From assembly GCA_963790065.1 (NCBI GenBank), contig CAWBNK010000011.1, positions 61,844 to 125,843 on the forward strand: DNA of 64,000 nt, given 5' to 3'. The position numbers were made by a program, and so were the translations under genes. Below the pieces are notes generated by a model. It was not told the origin of the DNA, searched no databases, and saw only the letters and a list, made by a program, of their open reading frames with translations. Shown in pieces: positions 8,199 through 15,964 of this stretch (the first letter of the stretch is position 1; each line of letters opens with the position of its first letter). Origin of the DNA: Palsa-504 sp963790065. GTDB taxonomy: Bacteria; Actinomycetota; Actinomycetes; Streptosporangiales; Streptosporangiaceae.

Positions 8199-9335
8199 GT
8201 GCGGATCGCGCTGATCGGGCCGGCGCACCCCTACAAGGGCGGCGGCGCCCGGCACACCACCGAACTGGCGCACCGGCTCGCGGCCGCGGGCCATGACGTC
8301 ATCATCGAATCCTGGAAGGCCCAGTACCCGGCGCGGCTCTACCCCGGCCAGCAGACCGTGGACACCCCCGAGGGGTGGCCCTACCCGCGCACCTACCGCC
8401 GCCTGGCCTGGTACCGCCCGGACGGCTGGGTGGCCGCCGGCCGCCGCCTCCGCTCGGCCGACCTGGTGATCTTCGCCCTGCTCACCCCGCTGCAGGTGCC
8501 CTCGTACCTGTCCGTGCTCACCGGGCTGACCGTCGGCGCCAGGACCGCCAGACGCCCCCGCACCATGGTCATCTGCCACAACGTCCTGCCGCACGAACGC
8601 CGCCCGGGCGACGTGGCGCTGACCCGGACCCTGCTGGCCCGCGTCGACACGGTGATCGTCCACTCCGCCGAACAGGCCGCCGAGGCCCGCGACCTGGCCT
8701 CCGACGTCCCCATCGTCGTGGCCCGGATCCCGCCGCACCTCCCGGCCGCCGCGCCCGCTCTCTCCGCCGCCCCGCCTGCAGATCAATTGGCCGAACGGTC
8801 CGTGCCGCCCGCCGACCCGCAATGCCGGCTGCTGTTCTTCGGCATCGTGCGCCCGTACAAGGGCCTCGACATCCTGCTGCGCGCCCTGGCCCGGACACCC
8901 CCGCACGTCACGCTCACCGTGGCCGGGGAGTTCTGGGGCGGCACCGCGGCAACGCAGGACCTGATCACCGGCCTCGGCCTGGCCAGACGCGTGACGCTGC
9001 GGCCCGGCTACCTGCCCGCCCGGGAGATCCCGGCTCTGTTCGCCGCGGCCGACGCGCTGGTGCTGCCCTACCGGGAGGCGACCGCTTCGCAGAACGTGCT
9101 GCTCGCCTTCTGTTTCGGCGTGCCGGTCGTCACCACCACGGCCGGGGCGCTGGCGGAGGCGGTGCGGGACGGCGCGGACGGGCTGACCTGCGCCCCGGGC
9201 GACGTCGAGGACCTGGCCCGGGTGCTGAACGAGTTCGCCGAGCCGGAGACGGCACAACGGCTGCGGGCCGGGGTCAGGCCCGTGGACCCGGAGCCGTACT
9301 GGGCTGCCTACCTGCGGTCGCTGCTGGCCGGGTAG
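8199..9335 (+). CDS. Family 4 glycosyltransferase (GT-B fold)
   Basis: The 378-residue protein opens MRIALIGPAHPYKGGGARHT, the glycine-rich donor-fold start of GT4 enzymes. Its C-terminal half has RLLFFGIVRPYKGLDILLRA, VTLRPGYLPAREIPALFAAA and the nucleotide-sugar site LVLPYREATASQNVLLAFCF, with the acidic E-x7-E region. It should transfer a sugar, retaining configuration, onto a membrane or cytoplasmic acceptor. The GTG start at 8199 is chosen because MRIAL is the conserved beginning. Its 3' end overlaps the opposite gene by about 60 bases. Confidence 0.88.
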   Translation: MRIALIGPAHPYKGGGARHTTELAHRLAAAGHDVIIESWKAQYPARLYPGQQTVDTPEGWPYPRTYRRLAWYRPDGWVAAGRRLRSADLVIFALLTPLQVPSYLSVLTGLTVGARTARRPRTMVICHNVLPHERRPGDVALTRTLLARVDTVIVHSAEQAAEARDLASDVPIVVARIPPHLPAAAPALSAAPPADQLAERSVPPADPQCRLLFFGIVRPYKGLDILLRALARTPPHVTLTVAGEFWGGTAATQDLITGLGLARRVTLRPGYLPAREIPALFAAADALVLPYREATASQNVLLAFCFGVPVVTTTAGALAEAVRDGADGLTCAPGDVEDLARVLNEFAEPETAQRLRAGVRPVDPEPYWAAYLRSLLAG

Positions 9336-10332
9336 GCCGGCCCGCCCGGCCGACGGCCAGCCCGACGCCTGCCCACGCCAGGTCGCCCGCGGTCATCACC
9401 ACCCGCGAGGCCAGCGCCACGACCAGCGCGGACGCGGACGGGATGACCGGCGCCAGCACCGCGATGAGCGCCAGTTCCCGCGGCCCGATGCCGCCCGGGA
9501 CGAAGATGATCAGGAAGCCCACCGCCCAGGCCAGCGCGTACCCGCCCAGGGCCAGCTCGAACACGTGCCCGCTGCGGCCCGCGAACTCGCTGATCAGCAG
9601 CCACGCGTGCGCCCCGTAAAACAGCCAGCCCAGCGTGGTCCAGGCCAGCGCCCGGGCCATGCCGGCCCCGCTGACCGGCTCCTCCAGCGGCGGCCGGCGC
9701 GCGACCTTCAGCACCAGGTCCAGCGCGTACTTGATCAGCCTGGGGTACAGGCACGCCGCGGCCAGCGGGGTCAGGGCCAGCACCCACCAGTACTGCCGGG
9801 CCGCGTGCCCCGAGACCAGGGGCAGCATCACGCCCGCCGCGATCAGCCCGGCCACCAGCGTGACGGCCATGGCCACCAGGCTGGCCGTGCCGCTGCGACG
9901 GCGCGGGACGCCATAGTCGCGGGCCAGCTCGACCTGCGCGGCCACCGCCCACACCGCGCCCGGCACGTACTTGCCCAGCTGCCCGACGAACATGACCCGG
10001 GTCGCGACCGGCAGCGGCAGCGGGGAGCCCAGGTCGGCCAGCAGCGCCCGCCAGGCCAGCATCATGCAGCCCAGCCCGGCCAGCGCGCAGCCGAACGCCC
10101 CGGCCACCTCCCAGCCGGCCAGTTTGTCCAGCGCGGCGCGCACCGCGTCCCACTGGGAGGCCAGCCCCCATACCGCCAGCCCGACCACGGCGGCCAGCAG
10201 CCCGGCCCGCAGCCAGGCGCTATTCCGCAGTTGGGTCAGGCGAGAGCGCACGCCGCTAGCGTATCCACGCCCGCCGCGGGCCGCAGCCTGCCGCCATGGC
10301 AGGATCTGTCGCAAGGTTGACGTCTCTGCCAC
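9274..10332 (-). CDS. Lysylphosphatidylglycerol-synthase/UPF0104-type flippase-like membrane protein
   Basis: This protein of up to 352 residues has about eight hydrophobic helices and the family features GQLGKYVPGAVWAVAAQVEL and FVPGGIGPRELALIAVLAPV, typical of the membrane domain shared by MprF and AglD-like proteins. Members flip or translocate lipid-linked molecules or support glycan assembly. Convergent arrangement with three glycosyltransferases supports a role in the same surface polymer or glycolipid. The start is uncertain: a GTG at 10332 gives the longest form, while a GTG at 10251 (VRSRLTQLRNS) lies closer to the first helix. Neither has a clear ribosome site. Confidence 0.8.
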   Translation of the reverse strand: MAETSTLRQILPWRQAAARGGRGYASGVRSRLTQLRNSAWLRAGLLAAVVGLAVWGLASQWDAVRAALDKLAGWEVAGAFGCALAGLGCMMLAWRALLADLGSPLPLPVATRVMFVGQLGKYVPGAVWAVAAQVELARDYGVPRRRSGTASLVAMAVTLVAGLIAAGVMLPLVSGHAARQYWWVLALTPLAAACLYPRLIKYALDLVLKVARRPPLEEPVSGAGMARALAWTTLGWLFYGAHAWLLISEFAGRSGHVFELALGGYALAWAVGFLIIFVPGGIGPRELALIAVLAPVIPSASALVVALASRVVMTAGDLAWAGVGLAVGRAGRPTRPAATAGRQPSTAPGPRA

Positions 10333-10369
10333 TCGTCAGGATAGATGCCGCCTGGCAGGCTTGTTCATC

Positions 10370-11461
10370 ATGAGCGTGGAAGCCGACCCGCAGCACGCAC
10401 CACGGACCGTTCGGCCCGAAGAAAAGACATCCGCGGTGCGGCGGGCCGGCCTGGTCGCCTGGATTGCCCTGGTCATCGTCTACATCGTCTGGGGCAGCAC
10501 CTACCTGGCCATCCGCGTCGGCGTCGAGACCATGCCCCCGCTCCTGATGGCCGCCGCCCGCAACCTGGTCGCGGGCATCATCATGTTCCCCATAGCGCTG
10601 CTTTCTTTGCGAGCTCGGTCTTCCCGCCTCGCTCTGTTTTCCCGCCTCGCCTCCGCGGCGCCTTTGAGGCGCCGCCTTCCCTCGTCGCTCCTTCGTCGCT
10701 CCTCAGTCCAGGCCGCGCCGCGCCGCTTTGGCTCGCCGGTGGAGCGGCGTTCGTGGCCCAGCCGGAAAGAGTGGCTTGGGTGCGCGATCGTGGGGATCCT
10801 GCTGCTGGTGGCCAACGGGCTGGTCGGGATCGGCGAGCAGACCGTGCCGTCCGGGCTGGCCGCGCTGCTGGTGGCCACGGTGCCGCTGTGGCTGCTGGGC
10901 ATGGACGCGGTGCTGAACCACGCCCGGCTCGGGTGGGCGCCGCTGGGCGGGCTGCTGCTCGGCCTGGCCGGCGTCGGCCTGCTATCCGGGCTCGGCGACC
11001 GCTCGCACGGGATCTCCGCCCTGGGCGTGTTCATCATCCTGGGCGCTGCGGCCATGTGGGCCCTGGGCACGATCATGGCCCGCCGGGTCACCCTCCCGTC
11101 CAGCCCTGCGCTGGCCAGCGGCATGCAGCTGCTGTGCGGGGGCGCGGCGCTGCTGGCGCTGAGCGCGGCGGCCGGGGAGTTCGGCTCGCTGCACCTCGCG
11201 CAGATATCCACGCGGTCCTGGCTGGCCCTGGGCTACCTGATCGTGATCGGGTCCATCGTGGCCTTCTCCGCCTACGGGATCGCGGTCCGGGCCCTGCCCA
11301 CCGCCACCGTGGCCACCTACGCCTACGTGAACCCGGTGATCGCGGTGCTGCTCGGCACGCTCATCCTGAACGAGCAGCTGACCCCGGCCATGCTGGCCGG
11401 CGGCGCGCTGATCGTCGGGGCGGTCGTGCTCGTGGTCCGGCGCAGCCCGCCCGCGCACTGA
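10370..11461 (+). CDS. EamA/DMT-family transporter with an Arg/Ser-rich insert
   Basis: The 363-residue protein has the two EamA repeats of the drug/metabolite transporter superfamily, with IVYIVWGSTYLAIRVGVETM at the start of the first and VTLPSSPALASGMQLLCGGA and ATVATYAYVNPVIAVLLGTL in the second. Substrate is unknown. The ATG at 10370 is used because upstream sequence in frame is not protein-like. Between helices 2 and 3 there is a highly unusual in-frame insertion of roughly 50 residues rich in Arg, Ser and Leu, coded by T-rich palindromic DNA, which normal family members lack. Confidence 0.85.
   Translation: MSVEADPQHAPRTVRPEEKTSAVRRAGLVAWIALVIVYIVWGSTYLAIRVGVETMPPLLMAAARNLVAGIIMFPIALLSLRARSSRLALFSRLASAAPLRRRLPSSLLRRSSVQAAPRRFGSPVERRSWPSRKEWLGCAIVGILLLVANGLVGIGEQTVPSGLAALLVATVPLWLLGMDAVLNHARLGWAPLGGLLLGLAGVGLLSGLGDRSHGISALGVFIILGAAAMWALGTIMARRVTLPSSPALASGMQLLCGGAALLALSAAAGEFGSLHLAQISTRSWLALGYLIVIGSIVAFSAYGIAVRALPTATVATYAYVNPVIAVLLGTLILNEQLTPAMLAGGALIVGAVVLVVRRSPPAH
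10600..10765. repeat. Palindromic insert inside the EamA gene
   Basis: This segment differs in base use from the surrounding gene: TTCCCGCCTCGC-type direct repeats (10619-10652), a strong hairpin GCGGCGCC-TTTG-AGGCGCCGC near 10654-10674, and CTTCGTCGCTCC repeats. It adds about 50 basic residues between two helices without breaking frame. It resembles a small palindromic repeated element, but only this copy is visible here. Confidence 0.5.
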
Positions 11462-11492
11462 CTGACCGCCGGCCGCGGGCTACGATGGCCGG

Positions 11493-12143
11493 ATGCCGCT
11501 GGAGATCACGAGATTGCACCTGGGGAGCATGGGCGGCGTCTGGCCGGTGCACGGGTTCGTGGTCACCCACCCGGGCGGCGCGGTGCTGGTCGACACCGGC
11601 GTCGGCGGCCCGCAGCGCTTTCTGGACGACCAGCAGGTGGTCAACCGGTCGGTGGCCGACGCGCTGGCCGAGATCGATATGAGTCCGGCCGACATCGGGC
11701 TGGTCATCAACACCCACCTGCACTTCGACCACTGCGGCCAGAACGCGGTGTTCCGGCACGCGCCGCACTACGTGCAGCGGGCCGAGCTGGACCGGGCGAA
11801 GCGGGAGTCGCCCCAGCTGTGGGAGTGGTTCGACTGGATGGACGCGCGCTGGGAACTGCTGGACGGGGACGCCGAGGTGCTGCCCGGCCTGGAGGTGATC
11901 GCCACCCCTGGCCACACCGCCGGCCACCAGTGCGTCGTCGTGCGCGGCGCCGGGGATGCCTTCGACCTGCTGATCGGCGACGCGGCCTACACCCCGCAGG
12001 TCTACGGCGACCCGGCCAGCGACGAGCTGCCCCCGGGCCAGGCTAGCGACGTCCCGGCCTGGCGCGATTCGATGCGGCGGATCCACGCCCTCGACCCGGA
12101 CCGGGTGCACTTCTGCCACCACACCGACGTCGTGCACCGCTGA
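11493..12143 (+). CDS. MBL-fold metallo-hydrolase (AHL-lactonase-like)
   Basis: The 216-residue protein has the metallo-beta-lactamase ligands: THLHFDHCGQN (HxHxDH), TPGHTAGHQ (third His) and the bridging Asp in LLIGDAAYTP. The opening LHLGSMGGVWPVHGFVVTHP and single-domain length resemble the N-acyl homoserine lactonase subfamily, which hydrolyses lactones, but many members have other substrates. It begins 31 bases after the transporter gene on the same strand. Quorum quenching is a possibility, not a conclusion. Confidence 0.85.
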   Translation: MPLEITRLHLGSMGGVWPVHGFVVTHPGGAVLVDTGVGGPQRFLDDQQVVNRSVADALAEIDMSPADIGLVINTHLHFDHCGQNAVFRHAPHYVQRAELDRAKRESPQLWEWFDWMDARWELLDGDAEVLPGLEVIATPGHTAGHQCVVVRGAGDAFDLLIGDAAYTPQVYGDPASDELPPGQASDVPAWRDSMRRIHALDPDRVHFCHHTDVVHR

Positions 12144-12162
12144 GTCAGCGGGCCGCGGCGCC

Positions 12163-12609
12163 CTACTGTGCCGGGGCCGCCGCCTCCTCGATGCCGAGCC
12201 GGGCCAGTTCGTCGGCTCGCTCGTTGCCGGGGTCGCCCGCGTGCCCCTTGACCCACTGCCAGCTGATCTCGTGGCCGTTCATCGCCTCGACCAGCCGCCG
12301 CCACAGGTCCGCGTTCTTGACCGGCTGTTTGGCCGCGGTGCGCCAGCCGTTGCGTTGCCAGCCGTGGATCCACTTGGTGATCCCGTCCAGCAGGTACTTG
12401 CTGTCGGTGTGCAGCTGCACCGTGGCCGGGCGGCTCAGCCCCTCCAGGGCCTGGATGGCCGCCATCAGCTCCATCCGGTTGTTCGTGGTCTGCGGCTCGC
12501 CGCCGTGCAGTTCCTTCACGGTGCCGTTCCACTGCAGCACCGCGCCCCAGCCGCCCGGCCCCGGGTTCCCGCTGCAGGCGCCGTCGGTGTAGATCACGAC
12601 CTCGGTCAT
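12163..12609 (-). CDS. rnhA: Ribonuclease HI
   Basis: This 148-residue protein removes RNA from RNA-DNA hybrids. It starts MTEVVIYTDGACSGNPGPGG, with catalytic Asp9 in TDG; Glu47 is in NNRMELMAA, Asp69 in HTDSKYLL, and the last acidic residue in GNERADELA. The WVKGHAGDPGNERAD helix is standard. The ATG at 12609 is chosen because the conserved protein begins there. It is convergent with the MBL hydrolase. Confidence 0.95.
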   Translation of the reverse strand: MTEVVIYTDGACSGNPGPGGWGAVLQWNGTVKELHGGEPQTTNNRMELMAAIQALEGLSRPATVQLHTDSKYLLDGITKWIHGWQRNGWRTAAKQPVKNADLWRRLVEAMNGHEISWQWVKGHAGDPGNERADELARLGIEEAAAPAQ

Positions 12610-12712
12610 GCCCGGAAGGTTACGCCCTGCCGCCCCTGGATGACGCGACGCGGCCCCGCCTCCGGCCGCGATTTGCTTTGCCCGCCGGGAGTTCATACAG
12701 TTAAGGACACAC

Positions 12713-12789
12713 CGCGGGGTGGAGCAGTTCGGTAGCTCGCTGGGCTCATAACCCAGAGGTCGAGGGTTCAAATCCCTCCCCCGCTACCA
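12713..12789 (+). tRNA. Initiator tRNA-Met (anticodon CAT), CCA encoded
   Basis: A complete 77-base cloverleaf. The anticodon loop CTCATAA sits on a stem with GGG/CCC pairs, the T arm is GAGGGTTCAAATCCCTC, and the gene ends TACCA with an encoded CCA. The first base (C) does not pair with the base before the discriminator, and the three G-C pairs next to the anticodon loop mark it as the formyl-methionine initiator. It is a common integration target for actinomycete elements. Confidence 0.95.
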
Positions 12790-12796
12790 AGGCCAG

Positions 12797-12825
12797 AGGC
12801 CGTCTCTCGAACAGAGAGGCGGCCT
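12797..12825 (+). terminator. Hairpin after the initiator tRNA
   Basis: AGGCCGTCTCT pairs with AGAGGCGGCCT over 11 bp (one G-T) around a 7-base loop, seven bases after the tRNA CCA. No T-run follows, as usual for actinomycete terminators. Its right arm is also the start of a sequence repeated at 15829. Confidence 0.7.
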
Positions 12826-12852
12826 TCTGCATGAGGTTTGTAAACGGATTTG
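12816..12852. repeat. Candidate attachment repeat, left copy
   Basis: About 31 of 37 bases match 15829-15864, allowing a one-base gap. Shared blocks are GAGGCGGCCTT, TGCATG, GGTTTG and AACGG. It sits just downstream of the initiator tRNA and beside an integrase remnant, which suggests the left end of an integrated element. The repeat is imperfect, so this is inference. Confidence 0.4.
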
Positions 12853-12875
12853 TAAACGTGGCCCTCGGTCGGGCC

Positions 12876-12965
12876 CTAGCGGGGGACGTACTGCTTCATG
12901 GTGAACGCCACGTCCGCATGACCGATGCGTTTGCTCAGCGCCTTCCAATCGATCCTCTGCACCGG
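12876..12965 (-). pseudogene. Tyrosine-recombinase (phage integrase) C-terminal remnant
   Basis: The minus strand encodes DWKALSKRIGHADVAFTMKQ followed by YVPR and a stop. This is the end of a tyrosine integrase, including the LGHAD-like block and the region of the catalytic tyrosine. The frame is closed by a TAG at 12966-12968, leaving 29 residues. Its position, pointing towards and adjacent to the tRNA gene, is where an integrase ends in a tRNA-integrated element. Confidence 0.75.
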
Positions 12966-13068
12966 CTACACGACCGCGATGGATTGGCGGCTACGAGGCG
13001 GACAGGGCACACTAAAAGTCGAGCGGCAAGATCCGGGTGGCCCGGCCGGGCAGGACAGGGGCAAGCCA

Positions 13069-13524
13069 ATGACCCAGAACATCCCACCAGGCGCGACGGA
13101 CCGGGCACAGGCGCTGTTCGGCGACCTCATCGAAGGTCGCTGGGAGGAAGCACGCCGGGAATTCGACGTGAGGCTGAAAGATCACGCGGTGGACCGGCTC
13201 GCGAGCGGGTGGAGGGACATGGCGGACTCCGCTGGCAGCTTCAAGCGCGTCGGCGCCCCTGTCGCGCGCCAGTCCGGCGACTACACCGTGGTGGATGTCC
13301 CCCTGATTGCCGGGCGCGGTGAAGCAATCGGCAAGGTGGTCATCAACACTGACGGTAAGGTCGCTGGCCTGGCGCTGGAATATCCCCGCCGCCATCGGCT
13401 GGACCCTAGGCGCGTCCGCACCCTATTCCTTGGGAACCCTGAGGTGCTCGGGCTCAGGCGCACTCGGACGGGTGGTTGTGGTTGTTGTTATGGTTTTAAC
13501 TGGGGTGGAGGTCGCGGTGTGTAG
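13069..13524 (+). CDS. DUF3887-like small protein with an atypical tail
   Basis: The ATG at 13069 gives 151 residues. Residues 1-110 (ATDRAQALFGDLIEGRWEEA, SGWRDMADSAGSFKRVGAPV, DYTVVDVPLIAGRGEAIGKV and TDGKVAGLALEYP) look like the DUF3887 / NTF2-like domain, which in other proteins precedes hydrolases or stands alone. The last ~40 residues (RRTRTGGCGCCYGFNWGGGR) are encoded by DNA already shifting to the AT-rich composition that follows, so the natural C-terminus may have been replaced at a junction near 13470. Function unknown. Confidence 0.6.
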   Translation: MTQNIPPGATDRAQALFGDLIEGRWEEARREFDVRLKDHAVDRLASGWRDMADSAGSFKRVGAPVARQSGDYTVVDVPLIAGRGEAIGKVVINTDGKVAGLALEYPRRHRLDPRRVRTLFLGNPEVLGLRRTRTGGCGCCYGFNWGGGRGV

Positions 13525-14515
13525 GTGCTGGTTTAGTGGGTGCGGTGATGTCATCTGGGTCGGGCTGGCGCGCGGGCCCGGACGGCTGCTGGTTGGTGTC
13601 GGGCTGGGTATTAACGAGATCCTGCGCGGACCGGGGCGTCCGAGTTGTCGTTGTTCTTGTGGTAGTAGCGTATGTCGCCGAGGGGACAGGTGGCCTGGTG
13701 GACCAGTTTAGGCCGGGTTGGGTGTGGTGTACAGATGACGTAGCGTTGTGTTGGCCACTGGTGTCGCCGCAGTCCGGCTGTGAGTGACGCCTGGTCGTCC
13801 AGTTGTTGGTTGTTGAGCTGGGTCCGTATAACGTCAAGGTAGCGGATGTGTGGTGGGAATGGGGTTTGTAGCCGTGGCGTGTCGAGAGTTTGTAGTTCTC
13901 CACCGACTTGGTTTTGTAGCTAAGATATGTGATGTAATAGGGCTCTATCTCAACCGCTGGATATAGCCGTCGTGCTGTGAGTGGACGAGAAGCTAGACCT
14001 AGGTGTTGTAACGCAAGGCGCCGGTGTTGTTGTTGCGTTCGGGGTCCCGGAAAAGCGCACATGTCTATATTTGGTACGGTACTACCAGTTTGTTCGTCGT
14101 GTTGTAAGTTGTTATCGTCTAGGTGATCAGTGTTTGTTATACCCATACCGGTATGAAGAATTTTGTCTTTTCTCAAGTAAGTCGTGAAAGTTTACACGTG
14201 TTGCAAGCTTTACGATATGTGATAACTACATTACGTATACTTACTTGGATGTGTATGTCTTATGTATAAGTACTTTTGTATCACGTTGCACTTCATGTCG
14301 ATGTATGGGTCGAGTTGAACTCATAGAGTGTTCTTCTCGATCATTACTTGGCAGTCTATCCGCCGCGGCAACTTCACTTAAGTACCCGACCTCATCAACG
14401 CCATCGATATCTTCATCGATAGCTGGAATGATTATTGCTACTACTTCACCTGAAAAGATAACTGACAGATATTATTTAAATGTTATATAGATAAAATAAT
14501 TTTAACTAGCTGCGC
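13470..14515. other. AT-rich island without recognisable bacterial genes
   Basis: Composition falls stepwise from the GC-rich norm. I count 17 G+C in 60 bases at 14221-14280 and 15 in 60 at 14461-14520. The left part is G/T-rich on the plus strand (GTTGTTGTT runs). There are open frames on both strands, but none matches a family I know. A minus-strand frame at about 14241-14478 reads like protein (AIIIPAIDEDIDGVDEVGYL) without a bacterial start codon or ribosome site. Normal GC returns abruptly near 14515. The island is clearly foreign, or a chimeric join. Confidence 0.75.
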
Positions 14516-14600
14516 TATCCGCGGCGCAAAACGACCAGAGTTAGGGTCCTGGCTGGGCTCAGATCCGGGGATGGCCCCTCAATGGTGACGTGCTCCCCCT

Positions 14601-14659
14601 CACTGTCAAGGGCGCTTCGCGTTTCCTGCGGAAATTGCCTCCGGCCACCCTTGACAGTG
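14601..14659. repeat. 12-bp perfect inverted repeat
   Basis: CACTGTCAAGGG (14601-14612) and CCCTTGACAGTG (14648-14659) are exact inverted copies around a 35-base centre. It could be a hairpin or the paired ends of a lost small element. No gene is seen between 14516 and 15255. Confidence 0.6.
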
Positions 14660-15255
14660 AGCCTTCGGAAGCACGCCGGTAGCCGTAAGCGGGCGCGAGG
14701 GCGCCGAGGAGGACCAGCCAGCTACCGGCGGCAACGCGCACGTCGGCAAAGAACCGGGGTAGCGCTGGTCACCATGACCTGAACAGAACTTTCATGAGGA
14801 CGGATCGCGAGGGAGCGACGGGTCTCATTCGGTGCATGCATCGGGAGGTCTCCTTTGTCCTGCGGGGGAGACAGTGGGCAGATCGTGCTGGTCGTTCGGC
14901 AAAGGCGTGCGGGCCGGATGCGAGCGCGGAGCGAAGCCCGCCGCCCTTATGCCCGGGCGGCCATTGGAGGGTGCTAGTCCTCAGCCCCGGCCTGCCAGAC
15001 GTGCTTGCAGCAAGTAGTCAGGTTTGCTACAGCAAATATGCGGGTTACTTACAAGTAGATTTCAGACGAAGGCCAGGTTCGTCGCCCATTCTGTGACTGG
15101 CTCCCTCCGGTGCCATGCCGTGCGGGGCAGCACCGGGAATGCGCCCGAGTGCGCCCCGCCGGATCCCGTCCCCAAAATCCGGCGGGGTGCCTCGCCAAGC
15201 GACTGCGGGGCGCGGCAGCAGGCCGAGGCTCCCCGCCCGGAGAAACGAGCACGTC

Positions 15256-15675
15256 ATGACAACCGCCGACCCGCTGGCCCTCATCGAGCGCGCCGGCCGC
15301 AAGTTCACCTATGAGCAGTTCCGGACCTGGGTAGTGGCACAGTCGGTCCGTAACGCGCTGCAGACGTTCCATGGCCGCTGGGCGCTCGACCCGGACAACC
15401 CGGGCAGCGGGGAAGGATTCATCAGCGATGGGCAGATGCGCGCGCTGAACATCACCATCCGCCGTGCCGTGCATGAGGCGCTGCGCCAGGCGGACAAAGC
15501 CCGCAACGTCGCGGCGCAACCGCACCGCGGGAAGCTGTACCCGGCAGAGCAGGAAGCGCTGGACTTCTGCGAGTTCCAGCTCGAGACGATTCGCGACTAC
15601 ATGGAGCCGCCCGGCTCGCCCGAGCTGGAGGAGGCCTACAAGCGTTGCGTCAGCGAGCCAGACGTCAACCGGTGA
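15256..15675 (+). CDS. Hypothetical 139-residue protein
   Basis: An ATG at 15256 opens MTTADPLALIERAGRKFTYE, then EQFRTWVVAQSVRNALQTFH, QMRALNITIRRAVHEALRQA and a C-terminal EFQLETIRDYMEPPGSPELE. Composition is that of a soluble helical protein with normal actinomycete codon use. No family recognised and no catalytic motif seen. The frame extends upstream, but that part is not protein-like. It lies inside the segment bounded by the two candidate attachment repeats. Confidence 0.6.
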   Translation: MTTADPLALIERAGRKFTYEQFRTWVVAQSVRNALQTFHGRWALDPDNPGSGEGFISDGQMRALNITIRRAVHEALRQADKARNVAAQPHRGKLYPAEQEALDFCEFQLETIRDYMEPPGSPELEEAYKRCVSEPDVNR

Positions 15676-15828
15676 GCCGATCCGCGTGGGCCGGAGGAAC
15701 AACCCCGGCACCCAGCGCGCTCCAGCTTCCGGATCCGCGACAGCGGCGACGGAGCAGATAGGTGGTACCGCGCAGCCACGCCGGATCGGCGTCCTGGCCA
15801 GCCGGCTGGTGCTGACAGCCGGGTCGGG

Positions 15829-15864
15829 GAGGCGGCCTTTGCATGGGGTTTGCTAACGGGTTCG
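15829..15864. repeat. Candidate attachment repeat, right copy
   Basis: Imperfect direct copy of 12816-12852 (GAGGCGGCCTT, TGCATG, GGTTTG, AACGG conserved in order). Together they would bound a segment of about 3 kb that holds the integrase remnant, the DUF3887-like gene, the AT-rich island and one hypothetical gene. Confidence 0.4.
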
Positions 15865-15964
15865 GGTTCGGGTACGGGGCCCGCGGTCCTCGCCCAGCGT
15901 CCTGCCTGGCCGGGCGTTCCGTACCTGGCAAGGACGCACGACCCGTGCGCTCAGTGTGGCTCGG

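Noticed and set aside
6981..9257. Minus-strand open frame of about 758 codons
   Set aside because: Complementary shadow of two clear glycosyltransferases; low-complexity Gly/Arg/Val text.
13496..14176. Minus-strand open frame of 226 codons in the AT-rich island
   Set aside because: Thr/Pro/His-rich low-complexity text, no family, no ribosome site; kept only as part of the island description.
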